DNA from: an uncultured Bacteroidota bacterium
GTDB lineage: Bacteria; Bacteroidota; Rhodothermia; Rhodothermales; Salinibacteraceae
Direction: 5' to 3'
DNA length: 64,000 bases
Assembly: GCA_913055845.1 (NCBI GenBank)
Contig: CAJXKO010000005.1
Location: 1 to 64,000 of the forward strand
A program made the position numbers and the translations under genes. Below the pieces are notes generated by a model, which had not been told where the DNA came from, searched no databases, and saw only the letters and a program-made list of their open reading frames with translations. Positions 9,890 to 18,465 of this stretch are shown piece by piece (within the stretch, counting starts at the first letter, position 1; every line of letters starts with the position of its first letter).

Positions 9890-10780
9890 TCACCGCCCCA
9901 CTGGGTGCCAGGTAGTCTTAAACTCGACGAACGGCGTCATCCAGTAGGGGGACTGGCTTTCCTCAGAGCGCCACTCGGCGGGCGAGCGATCCGGACGGAA
10001 CTCCATCCGCGTAACGCTCTCGGCACCCTCCCGCTCCAGAAGGGTGCGCTCTTCGGTCGAAGCCCCCACGCTCAGAATCGCATCGACGTCGCGGTGCCCG
10101 CCCACGTGCTCGCGGAGTTCCTCCCGGTATCCTGTGAGGATATTGACCACGCCGCCCGGAAGATCGCTCGTGTCGAGCACCTCGGCAAAGTCGAGCGCCA
10201 GGGTCGGGGCGTCGTTCTCGACGATGAGAATCACCGTGTTGCCGGTGGCGATGATCGGCGCCATGCAGGAGACGAGTCCCAGCAGCGGCGCATTTTCGGG
10301 ACAGAACGCCGCGACGACACCCGAGGGCTCGGGCATCGAGAAGTCGAAGTGCGAGCTGGCGACCGGGTTGACCGATCCGAACACCTGCGCGAATTTGTCC
10401 GTCCACCCCGCATACCAGACGAGGCGGTCGATCGCGGCGTCGACTTCCGACACGGCCTCGTCCTCATCGTACCCGGCGGTGTTGACCAGGGTATCGACGA
10501 ACGCCTGCCGGCGGGATTCCAGCATCTCGCCCATCCGGTACAGGATCTGCCCACGATTGAAGGCGCTCCGCCCCGCCCACCCCTCCTGGGCCTCGCGGGC
10601 CTCCACGACTGCATCTCGAAAGTCCTTGCGCGACGCGCGGCAGATGTTGGCCACAAATTCGCCGGTTGGGTCAGTGGCAGTTATGTACCGTCCGCTTTCG
10701 GTTCGGGGGAAGCCTCCACCGATGTAGAGCTTTCGGGTTTTGTAGACGGGGAGCCGTTCGTGGGCGTCTGTGGCTGCCAT
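9890..10780 (-). CDS. Truncated aldehyde-dehydrogenase-like protein (N-terminal/NAD-binding half only, no catalytic Cys region); ALDH16 C-terminal-domain-like
   Basis: LYIGGGFPRTESGRYITATDPTG..., WYAGWTDKFAQVFGSVNPV, SGVVAAFCPENAPLLGLVSCMAPIIATGNTVILI. Ends before the ALDH GQxC region. Confidence 0.75.
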   Translation of the reverse strand: MAATDAHERLPVYKTRKLYIGGGFPRTESGRYITATDPTGEFVANICRASRKDFRDAVVEAREAQEGWAGRSAFNRGQILYRMGEMLESRRQAFVDTLVNTAGYDEDEAVSEVDAAIDRLVWYAGWTDKFAQVFGSVNPVASSHFDFSMPEPSGVVAAFCPENAPLLGLVSCMAPIIATGNTVILIVENDAPTLALDFAEVLDTSDLPGGVVNILTGYREELREHVGGHRDVDAILSVGASTEERTLLEREGAESVTRMEFRPDRSPAEWRSEESQSPYWMTPFVEFKTTWHPVGR

Positions 10781-12270
10781 GACTGCGATGGATGTTCAAG
10801 GTACGGAAGAAGACCGTGCATCCCCCCCTCGCGACCGAAGCCGCTTTCCTTGTAGCCGCCGAAGGGGCTGGCGGGATCGAATTTGTTGTACGTGTTGCCC
10901 CAGATCACGCCGTTCTTGAGGGCCTGCGAAATCGAGAACAGCTTCGAGCCCTTGTCGCTCCAGATGCCGGAGGCGAGACCGTACTCGGTGTTGTTGGCGC
11001 GCTCGACTGCCTCCTCGGGCGTCCGGAACGTGGTGACCGAGAGCACCGGGCCGAAGATTTCCTCCTGCGCAATGCGGTGCGACTGGGTGACGTTGGTAAA
11101 GAAGGTGGGCGGGAACCAGAACCCGTTCTCCGGCAGGTCGCACTCGGGCTGAAACTTGTCCGCCCCCTCCTGCTCGCCAATGTCCACGAGACGGCGAATC
11201 TTCTCCAGCTGCTGCTTGGAGTTGATGGCGCCGATGTCGGTATTCTTGTCGAGCGGGTGCCCCACCCGAAGCGTCGAGATGCGGTCCCGAAGCTTCTGCG
11301 TCACCTCCTCGGCCACGCTCTCCTGCACCAGCAGCCGCGACCCGGCACAGCAGACGTGCCCCTGGTTGAAGTAGATGCCGTCGACGATGCCCTTCACGGC
11401 CTGATCGATGGGCGCGTCCTCGAAGATGATGTTGGCGCCCTTTCCGCCCAGCTCCAGCGTAAGCCGCTTCGTTGAGCCCGCCAGTTGCTTCTGGATGTGC
11501 TTGCCGACCTCGGTGGAGCCGGTGAACGCAATCTTGTCGACGTCGGGGTGCTCCACGATGGCTGAGCCGACCTCCCCGGCCCCCTGCACGATGTTGACGA
11601 CGCCGGGCGGCAGCCCCGCCTCCTGAATCACCTCGGCCAGCTTCACCGCCGTGAGGGGCGTCGTTTCGGCGGGCTTCAAAACGACCGTGTTGCCCGTGGC
11701 AAGGGCCGGCGCCAGCTTCCACGCCGCCATGAGGAGCGGGAAGTTCCAGGGGATGATCTGGCCGCAGACGCCGAGCGACTCGGGACGCCCGGGGCCCGGC
11801 AGGCTGTATTCGAGCTTGTCGGCCCAGCCGGCGTAGTGGAAGAAGTGCGCCGCGACCAACGGGATGTCCATGTCGCGCGACTCGCGGATCGGCTTGCCCC
11901 CGTCCATCGACTCCAGCACCGCAAACTCGCGCGACTTCTCCTTGATCATGCGCCCGATGCGGTAGATGTACTTCGCCCGCTCCTTGCCGGGCAGGTCGCG
12001 CCAGGTGGACTCGTACGCCTCGCGGGCCGCGCTCACCGCGTCGTCCACGGTGCCCGCGTCGGCCATTCCCACCTCCGCCAGCGTCTCCTCCGTCGCCGGA
12101 TTGATCGACGGGAAGTACTCGTCGGTCTCGCGGAATTCCCCGTCGATGAACGGGCCGTATCGTTCCTCCAGCCGGACGTGGTCGGCGGACTGTGGCGCGG
12201 GGGCGTACTCCCACTCGTCGCCAAACAGCAACTCGCGGGCCGTGTCGGGGGCCGCCTCTAATTCAGCCAT
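10681..12270 (-). CDS. Aldehyde dehydrogenase (full catalytic domain)
   Basis: IPWNFPLLMAAWKLAPALATGNTVVLKPAE, FTGSTEVGKHIQ, LELGGKGANIIFEDA, FNQGHVCCAGSRL, EEIFGPVL, FGGYKESGFGREGG. Confidence 0.93.
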   Translation of the reverse strand: MAELEAAPDTARELLFGDEWEYAPAPQSADHVRLEERYGPFIDGEFRETDEYFPSINPATEETLAEVGMADAGTVDDAVSAAREAYESTWRDLPGKERAKYIYRIGRMIKEKSREFAVLESMDGGKPIRESRDMDIPLVAAHFFHYAGWADKLEYSLPGPGRPESLGVCGQIIPWNFPLLMAAWKLAPALATGNTVVLKPAETTPLTAVKLAEVIQEAGLPPGVVNIVQGAGEVGSAIVEHPDVDKIAFTGSTEVGKHIQKQLAGSTKRLTLELGGKGANIIFEDAPIDQAVKGIVDGIYFNQGHVCCAGSRLLVQESVAEEVTQKLRDRISTLRVGHPLDKNTDIGAINSKQQLEKIRRLVDIGEQEGADKFQPECDLPENGFWFPPTFFTNVTQSHRIAQEEIFGPVLSVTTFRTPEEAVERANNTEYGLASGIWSDKGSKLFSISQALKNGVIWGNTYNKFDPASPFGGYKESGFGREGGMHGLLPYLEHPSQSWQPQTPTNGSPSTKPESSTSVEASPEPKADGT

Positions 12271-12468
12271 GATGCGTTGGAAAGTTGAAGGTTAGCAAGT
12301 TGAAGGTCTTCAGATCCTATCTCGTACATCCGGCTCCGACTGATGCCGCGCGGTCGAAAATCTGAGACAAACCTTCTAACGTTCAACGTTTTCAGATCCC
12401 AGCCACAGCGTCCCCTCTTCGCTGTAGGTAAGTCGAGGGGCGACGTACACGTTGCAAATCGAAAACGT

Positions 12469-13380
12469 TCAACCCAAAGACAGATACCGCTTCGAGTGAT
12501 ACCGGCCCTGCCGCTCCTTCTCCAGCTGCAGCAATAGGTCGTTCAGGAGCGACGAGGCGCCGATGCGGAAGCGCTCGGGCGTCAGCCAGTCGTCGCCCAG
12601 CGTTTCCTTCACGAGCACGAGGTAGCGCAGCGCCGGCTTGGCCTCCCGTATGCCGCCCGCCGGCTTCATGCCCACCTTGCGGCCGGTCTCCCGGTAAAAG
12701 TCGCGGATCGCCTCCAGCATCACGAGCGTCACCGGCATCGTGGCCGCGGGCTTCACCTTGCCGGTGGAGGTCTTGATAAAGTCGGCCCCGGCGTCCATGG
12801 CGATGCGGCTGGCGAGGCGGACCGCGTCGTACGTTTCCAACTCGCCCGTTTCCAGGATCACCTTCAGGTGCGCGTCCCCGGACGCTTCGGCCAGGGCGCT
12901 GATCTCACGGTGCACCCGTCCGTACTCGCCGGACAGGAAGGCATTCCGATTGATCACCACGTCGATCTCGTCGGCCCCAGCGTCGCGGACGCGCTCCACC
13001 TCCTCCACCCGCTCGTCGAGCGCGGCCTGTCCGCTCGGGAAATAACTCGCCACCGACGCCACGTTGATGTCCGTCCCCGCCACCTGTTCCCGCGCCACGG
13101 GCACCATCGGCGGGTAGACGCACACGGCGCCCACCGACGGGTAGTCGCGATCCGGGTCCGGGGTGCGCGCCTTCTGGCAGAGCGATTTCACCTTGCCCGG
13201 CGTGTCGGCGCCCTCCAGAGTTGTGAGGTCCAGCATCGCAATGAGCCGCTTCAGACCCTCCACCTTCGCGTCTTTCTTGATGCTGCGGCTGGCGAGGCGT
13301 GCGGCGCGCTCCTCGGCGGCCACCTGATCGACACTGGGGACCTGCGGGGGACGATATGCGGCGGTGCGGGGCCGTTGCAT
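12469..13380 (-). CDS. deoC: Deoxyribose-phosphate aldolase
   Basis: VGAVCVYPPMV, DEIDVVINRNAFLSGEY, LKVILETGEL, GADFIKTSTGKV, VGMKPAGGIR; DeoC signature motifs. Confidence 0.93.
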   Translation of the reverse strand: MQRPRTAAYRPPQVPSVDQVAAEERAARLASRSIKKDAKVEGLKRLIAMLDLTTLEGADTPGKVKSLCQKARTPDPDRDYPSVGAVCVYPPMVPVAREQVAGTDINVASVASYFPSGQAALDERVEEVERVRDAGADEIDVVINRNAFLSGEYGRVHREISALAEASGDAHLKVILETGELETYDAVRLASRIAMDAGADFIKTSTGKVKPAATMPVTLVMLEAIRDFYRETGRKVGMKPAGGIREAKPALRYLVLVKETLGDDWLTPERFRIGASSLLNDLLLQLEKERQGRYHSKRYLSLG

Positions 13381-13483
13381 AGAACCAGGACGGGTGGATG
13401 CCAGATGCGAGAATCAGACGGTTGTTTTCTGCGCGGAACCCTACGAACGGGTTTGTTTCGGAACCGGTCCGACGCGGCCCTTC

Positions 13484-14875
13484 CTACCGATCCACGAGTT
13501 CGTCGAGGTTGTAGCGCTTGCGTTTGTCCCAGAGCGTCTTCTTGGAGATACCGAGATCGTCGGCGATATCGGCGTAGCTGTCGTTGGTTCGCGTTTCGAG
13601 GGTGCGGCGGATGTACGCCTTCTCCACCTCTTCCAGCGTACGCCCGAGCGAGAACCGGAAGCCATCGCCCGCCAGGGGCTGCTGATTGTCCAAGCGGCTG
13701 GGAGGAGCGAGGGTCAGGTCATCGGCGCCAATGCGATCGCCCTCCACAAAAATCATCGCCCGCTCAATCACGTTGCGGAGTTCCCGCACGTTGCCGGGCC
13801 AGGTGTGGTTGAGCAGCTTCTCCTTCGCCGAGTCCGTGAATCCTTTGATCTCGTTTCCGAATTCCTGGTTGAACTCCGATACGATTTGCTTACCAATCAG
13901 GAGCACGTCGTCCCCCATGCGGCGAAGGGGAGGAAGCTTCACGTTGACCACGTTGATGCGGAAGAACAGGTCCTTCCGGAAGCCCCCCTCCTGCACACTC
14001 TGCTCCAAATCGGCGTTGGTGGCGCAGAGAATCCGCACGTCGGCCGTTTTGTCCTCGACCCCGCCGAGGCGGCGGAACTCCCGACTTTCCAAAAACGAGA
14101 GCAACTTCGCCTGAAGGGCCAAGCTCATCGAGTCAATCTCGTCGAGGAAGAGGGTGCCCCCATCGGCCACTTCGATGAGCCCCTCCTTCGAGTCGCGCGC
14201 GTCAGTGAAGGCACCTTCCTCGTAGCCGAAGAGCTCCGCCTCCAAGAGGTTATCGGGGAGCGAGGCGCAGTCGATGTCGGTAAAGGACTTTTCAGCCCGC
14301 GGCGAGTTATAATGGAGGGTTTTGGCCGTCAGGTTTTTACCCGTCCCCGTCTCGCCGGTGAGCAGAACCGTCGTGTTGGCGGCGTCGCAGAGCGTTTCGA
14401 CCGTTTCCCGAACCTCCACGATCGGGTCGCTCTTCCCCAGAATGCCCCCAATCGGATACTGCTTCTGCTTCTCCGTCTTGATCTGCTTGAGCTCTTGCTG
14501 CGCCCCGTACAGCTCGATGGCCTTTTGCAGCAAGGCCCGCATCTCCTCCAGGTTTACGGGCTTTTCCAAGTAGTGGAATGCCCCTTGCCGCATGGCTTCC
14601 ACGGCCGTCTGGACCGACGAGTGAGCCGTCATGATAATGAACGGCACGTCGAGCTCGCGCTCCTGTAAGGTTTCCATGAGCTCTACCCCGTCCATCTCCG
14701 GCATCATCATGTCCGCCACGACCACGTCGGGCTCCTCGCTGTTCTCTTCAAGCGCCTCGACCAGCGATCGGGGGTTGACGAACGCGTCGACCTCGTACCC
14801 ATCCCGCTCCAGCACATTGCTGAAGAGATTGCCAATCTTGGGCTCGTCGTCGACAACGAAAATCCGTTTGCTCAT
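13484..14875 (-). CDS. Sigma-54-dependent response regulator, NtrC family (receiver + AAA+ + Fis HTH)
   Basis: MSKRIFVVDDEPKIGNLFSNVL receiver; GETGTGKNLTA Walker A; GAFTDA in place of GAFTGA; LFLDEID; LGISKKTLWDKRKRY HTH. Confidence 0.92.
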   Translation of the reverse strand: MSKRIFVVDDEPKIGNLFSNVLERDGYEVDAFVNPRSLVEALEENSEEPDVVVADMMMPEMDGVELMETLQERELDVPFIIMTAHSSVQTAVEAMRQGAFHYLEKPVNLEEMRALLQKAIELYGAQQELKQIKTEKQKQYPIGGILGKSDPIVEVRETVETLCDAANTTVLLTGETGTGKNLTAKTLHYNSPRAEKSFTDIDCASLPDNLLEAELFGYEEGAFTDARDSKEGLIEVADGGTLFLDEIDSMSLALQAKLLSFLESREFRRLGGVEDKTADVRILCATNADLEQSVQEGGFRKDLFFRINVVNVKLPPLRRMGDDVLLIGKQIVSEFNQEFGNEIKGFTDSAKEKLLNHTWPGNVRELRNVIERAMIFVEGDRIGADDLTLAPPSRLDNQQPLAGDGFRFSLGRTLEEVEKAYIRRTLETRTNDSYADIADDLGISKKTLWDKRKRYNLDELVDR

Positions 14876-14995
14876 GGGACTCCTGGAATTTCTACACGAT
14901 AGTAGACCGTCGCTCCGCCCACAAATCGGCTCGTTCCCCGGTTCGAGGCGAGCGACGGGTTTTCACGACTACGCAACCTAAAGATCTTCCCCCTT

Positions 14996-15120
14996 CCTGT
15001 CCAACGGCACGGGAATAATTCTCCCTATGTGCCAATGGGTCCATTCCTCGCGGGCCGGACCGGCCCCGTGAAACGGCGAGGGTCTCCCCGGCCAACACCT
15101 TTCGGTCCCCGCGGTAAGAC
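14996..15120 (+). promoter_or_regulatory. Possible degenerate cobalamin riboswitch upstream of btuF
   Basis: Order of elements GGGAA ... GTGCCAAT ... GCGGGCC/GGCCCCGTGA ... CCCCGGCC loosely matches cobalamin riboswitch landmarks, but the B12 box is poor. Location upstream of a B12 transporter is the main support. Confidence 0.3.
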
Positions 15121-15164
15121 ATGTCGTTCGGCTCGTTTGCTCACTGCCCCGTCCTCCTTCATTG

Positions 15165-16127
15165 ATGATCCGCCGCTTCTTTGGCCTGCTGCTGGTTGTT
15201 CTGGTCGGGATGGGATGCGGAGGGGCCTCTTCGGAGCAGACCTCCTCGACCGTCACCGACGACCTGGGACACACGGTCACGGTCGATGCGCCCGCGAAGC
15301 GGGTCGTTTCCCTCGCGCCCAACCTCACCGAGATCGTGCACGCCGCGGGGGCGGGGTCCACCCTGGTCGCCCTCACGAAGTCGGGCGACTATCCACCACC
15401 AGTCGATACCTTGCCCCACGTGAGCGCCCTGCCGGTCGACTTCGAAGCCGTGGCCGCGCAGGAGCCGGACTTAGTGTTGGCCACCGACCAGATCAACGCC
15501 CCCAAGGACGCCGAGACGTTTGCGGCGCTGAACCTTCCCGTCTACTTTTTTTCGTTCAATACGCTGGACGACATCGTCGAAAGCCTCCGAACCACCGGCC
15601 GCTTGCTCGGGACCGCGGCGGCGGCGCGGGACAGCGCCGCGGCCCTGAAGCGGGAAATCGATGCCCTCAGGGCCCGCACGGGTTCGCTGCCCGACGACCA
15701 GCGACCGCGCGTGTTGGTGCTCGTGGGCGACGAGACGCTGTACAGCTTCGGGCAGGGGAGCTACGTGCATACCCTCGTGGCCCTGGCCGGGGGACGAAGC
15801 ATCACAGCAGATGTTGACAACCAGGCCCCCACGCTCAGCGAGGAGTACGTGCTCACACAGAAGCCGGACGTAATCGTGGGGCTGTGGGGCTCGGACTACG
15901 ACGCCTCCCGCCTGCTTGACCTCCACCCGACGTGGGACGTGGTGCCGGCCCTCCAGAACGATCGGGTCTACAGCTTTCCCTCTGCCCTCTTTGCCCGTCC
16001 CGGCCCCCGGGTGCTGGAAGGGGCCCGCCAGCTGGCCCGCCGCCTCCACCCGGAGCGGATTTCGTCTTCTCCGGCTTCTGAGGGACAGTCCTCCACTTCT
16101 CATACCCCGACCTCCTCGACTCCATGA
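15165..16127 (+). CDS. btuF: Cobalamin/iron-type ABC transporter substrate-binding lipoprotein
   Basis: Lipobox VGMGCGG; DDLGHTVTVDAPAKRVVSLAPNLTEIVHAAG...; periplasmic-binding protein family II, next to FecCD permease. Confidence 0.85.
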   Translation: MIRRFFGLLLVVLVGMGCGGASSEQTSSTVTDDLGHTVTVDAPAKRVVSLAPNLTEIVHAAGAGSTLVALTKSGDYPPPVDTLPHVSALPVDFEAVAAQEPDLVLATDQINAPKDAETFAALNLPVYFFSFNTLDDIVESLRTTGRLLGTAAAARDSAAALKREIDALRARTGSLPDDQRPRVLVLVGDETLYSFGQGSYVHTLVALAGGRSITADVDNQAPTLSEEYVLTQKPDVIVGLWGSDYDASRLLDLHPTWDVVPALQNDRVYSFPSALFARPGPRVLEGARQLARRLHPERISSSPASEGQSSTSHTPTSSTP

Positions 16128-17149
16128 GGCGTCCCTGGCTCATCGGTTTGGGCCTGGCGGGCCTGCTGGTCGCGACCGTAGGAGCGGCCGTGTCCGTAGG
16201 CAGCACGGCCACGGCGTGGGGCGACGTGTACCGCGTGCTGAGCCATCGGCTGCTCGGCCTCGGGGCATCGCCCGACCCGACGCTCGACCGCATTGTGTGG
16301 CGGCTGCGCCTGCCACGGGCCGTGCTGGCCTGCATCGTAGGCGGCGGGCTCTCCATTATCGGGGTGGCCATGCAAACACTCGTGCGCAACCCCTTGGCGG
16401 AGCCGTACATCCTGGGCATTTCTAGCGGGGCATCGGCCGGGGCGTCGCTCTTCTACCTCGGCTTCCTGCCCCCGCTGCTTAGCAAAGCCGTGTCGATGCC
16501 AGTAGCGGCCTTCGTCGGGGGACTAGTCTCCATCACGATTGTCTATCTCGTGGCCCGCGACGGGCGCCGCGTCTCAGTGGCGCGCCTGCTCCTGGCCGGT
16601 GTGGCCATGTCCGCCCTCATGGCGTCGGTCACGTCGTTCGTCACCTTCTCATCGCCGGAGCCGGACAAGCTGCGGGCGGTGCTGTTCTGGTTGCTCGGGT
16701 CGTTGAGCGGAGCACGGTGGGGCCTCCTGCCCCTGCCTGCCCTTGTCACCGCCGTCGGACTGGGGGTGATGCTCGTGCTGGCCCGCCCGCTCGACGCGAT
16801 GCTGGTGGGGGAGGAGCCGGCCCAGAGCCTCGGCATGCCTGTGGAGTCCCTCAAGCGGGGCCTCATCGTGCTCGCCACGCTGGTGACGGGGTCGCTGGTG
16901 GCCGTGTCGGGGGCCATCGGGTTCGTGGGGCTCATCGTGCCGCACGCCGTGCGTCTGCTCGTGGGCGTACCGCACCGGCGGCTCGTCCCGCTCAGCTTCG
17001 TCGGCGGCGCCATCTTTCTCTGCTGGGCCGACCTCGCCGCCCGTACCCTCCTACCGGGGCAGGAACTGCCCGTTGGCATCCTCACGGCCCTCTGCGGCGT
17101 GCCGTTCTTTCTCATCCTGCTTCGACAGCGAGCGTATCAGTTTGGATGA
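16124..17149 (+). CDS. btuC: FecCD-family (BtuC-like) ABC transporter permease
   Basis: RLPRAVLACIVGGGLSIIGVAMQTLVRNPLAEPYILGISSGASAGA and GAIGFVGLIVPHAVRLLVGVPHRRLVP signatures. Confidence 0.92.
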   Translation: MRRPWLIGLGLAGLLVATVGAAVSVGSTATAWGDVYRVLSHRLLGLGASPDPTLDRIVWRLRLPRAVLACIVGGGLSIIGVAMQTLVRNPLAEPYILGISSGASAGASLFYLGFLPPLLSKAVSMPVAAFVGGLVSITIVYLVARDGRRVSVARLLLAGVAMSALMASVTSFVTFSSPEPDKLRAVLFWLLGSLSGARWGLLPLPALVTAVGLGVMLVLARPLDAMLVGEEPAQSLGMPVESLKRGLIVLATLVTGSLVAVSGAIGFVGLIVPHAVRLLVGVPHRRLVPLSFVGGAIFLCWADLAARTLLPGQELPVGILTALCGVPFFLILLRQRAYQFG

Positions 17150-17303
17150 GCGAGTTGCGACGCGTGAATCCATGACGCGGGGCGTTGAACCCTTGACCGC
17201 TTTTCAGTCCCGTATCCCTTCTCCCACGTCGCGCTCCCGGCAAACCTTTCCCTAGCCGCTCCGTACCCGCCGTAGATACTTTCAATCCAAACTGAAAACC
17301 GCA

Positions 17304-18371
17304 ATGCCCGACGCGTCCTCCCCTGCCTCGGACGGCCGTGCCTCCTCCAACGTCCCGAACGCGGAGGGTGAAACGCTGGCCCTGGACCGGCCCGTGCCGA
17401 CGACGCTCGACGAGATTCGCCGACCGGTGGAGGAGGACCTCGATGCATTCCGCTCCTACTTCCGAGAGGCGATGCGCTCGGACCACATGCTGTTGGACAA
17501 GATCACCCAGTACGTCCTCTGGCAGAAGGGCAAGCGCATCCGGCCCATTCTGGTGTTGCTCTCGGCCCAGGCCTGCGGCGGGGCAGCGACGGACACGACG
17601 CACCGGGCCGCCGCACTGGTGGAACTACTGCACACCGCCACCCTGGTGCACGACGACGTGGTGGACGACGCCGAAGAGCGACGGGGCGTGTTCTCCATCA
17701 ACGCCCTCTGGAAAAACAAAATCGCCGTCCTCCTCGGCGACTTTTTGCTAAGCCGGGGCCTCCTCCTCTCGCTCGACCACGACGATTACGGAATTCTGCA
17801 CACCCTGTCCAACGCCGTCCGGCGAATGAGCGAGGGTGAACTTCTGCAGATTGAGAAATCGCGCCTGCTCAACATCGACGAGGACACCTACTTCCGCATC
17901 ATCTCCGACAAAACGGCCTCCCTCATCTCCGCCTGTACCAAGAGCGGCGCCGTGAGCGTGACTGACGACGAGGCCCTCATCGAGCGGATGGACGAGTTCG
18001 GCGAAACCTTGGGGCTGGCGTTCCAAATCCGCGACGACCTGTTCGATTTCAGCGTGGAGGACGCGGGCAAGCCCATTGGAATCGACCTCCAGGAGAAAAA
18101 AATGACGCTGCCGCTCATTGTGTCGCTGCGGGCGGCGGGCCGTCGCGAAAAGAAGCGCATCCTCAAGATTGTGGACCAGGATGACAAGGACCGCGACGAT
18201 CTACGCACCATCGCCGCGTTCGTCAACGAGCACGGCGGCATCGAGCACGCGCGGCGCAAGATGGAATCGCTGGCGGCGGACGCCCGGTCCCTCCTCAGTG
18301 CGCTTCCTCCCTCTCAAGCCCGAACATCGCTCGCCGGGCTTACCCAGTTTACCATCCAGCGCTCCCGGTAG
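17304..18371 (+). CDS. Polyprenyl (octaprenyl-type) diphosphate synthase
   Basis: KGKRIRPILVLLSAQACGG, LVHDDVVDDAEERRG (first Asp-rich motif), FQIRDDLFDF (second Asp-rich motif). Confidence 0.92.
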   Translation: MPDASSPASDGRASSNVPNAEGETLALDRPVPTTLDEIRRPVEEDLDAFRSYFREAMRSDHMLLDKITQYVLWQKGKRIRPILVLLSAQACGGAATDTTHRAAALVELLHTATLVHDDVVDDAEERRGVFSINALWKNKIAVLLGDFLLSRGLLLSLDHDDYGILHTLSNAVRRMSEGELLQIEKSRLLNIDEDTYFRIISDKTASLISACTKSGAVSVTDDEALIERMDEFGETLGLAFQIRDDLFDFSVEDAGKPIGIDLQEKKMTLPLIVSLRAAGRREKKRILKIVDQDDKDRDDLRTIAAFVNEHGGIEHARRKMESLAADARSLLSALPPSQARTSLAGLTQFTIQRSR

Positions 18372-18463
18372 GCGGTTCGGAAATTTCGATTTTCGAGTGT
18401 CGAATTTGTTAGGTTGAAGCCTCCTCTCATTCGCCACTCGTGATTCGCAATTCGAACCTGCCG
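18372..18463. repeat. Imperfect inverted repeat rich in TTCG/AATTCG
   Basis: Left arm GTTCGGAAATTTCGATTTTCGAGTGTCGAATTTG roughly complements right arm CGCCACTCGTGATTCGCAATTCGAAC. Confidence 0.55.
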
Positions 18464-18465
18464 CC

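Noticed and set aside
10796-12214. 472-aa minus ORF in another frame of the ALDH gene
   Set aside because: Alternate-frame translation (Arg/Gly-rich) of a confirmed ALDH gene.
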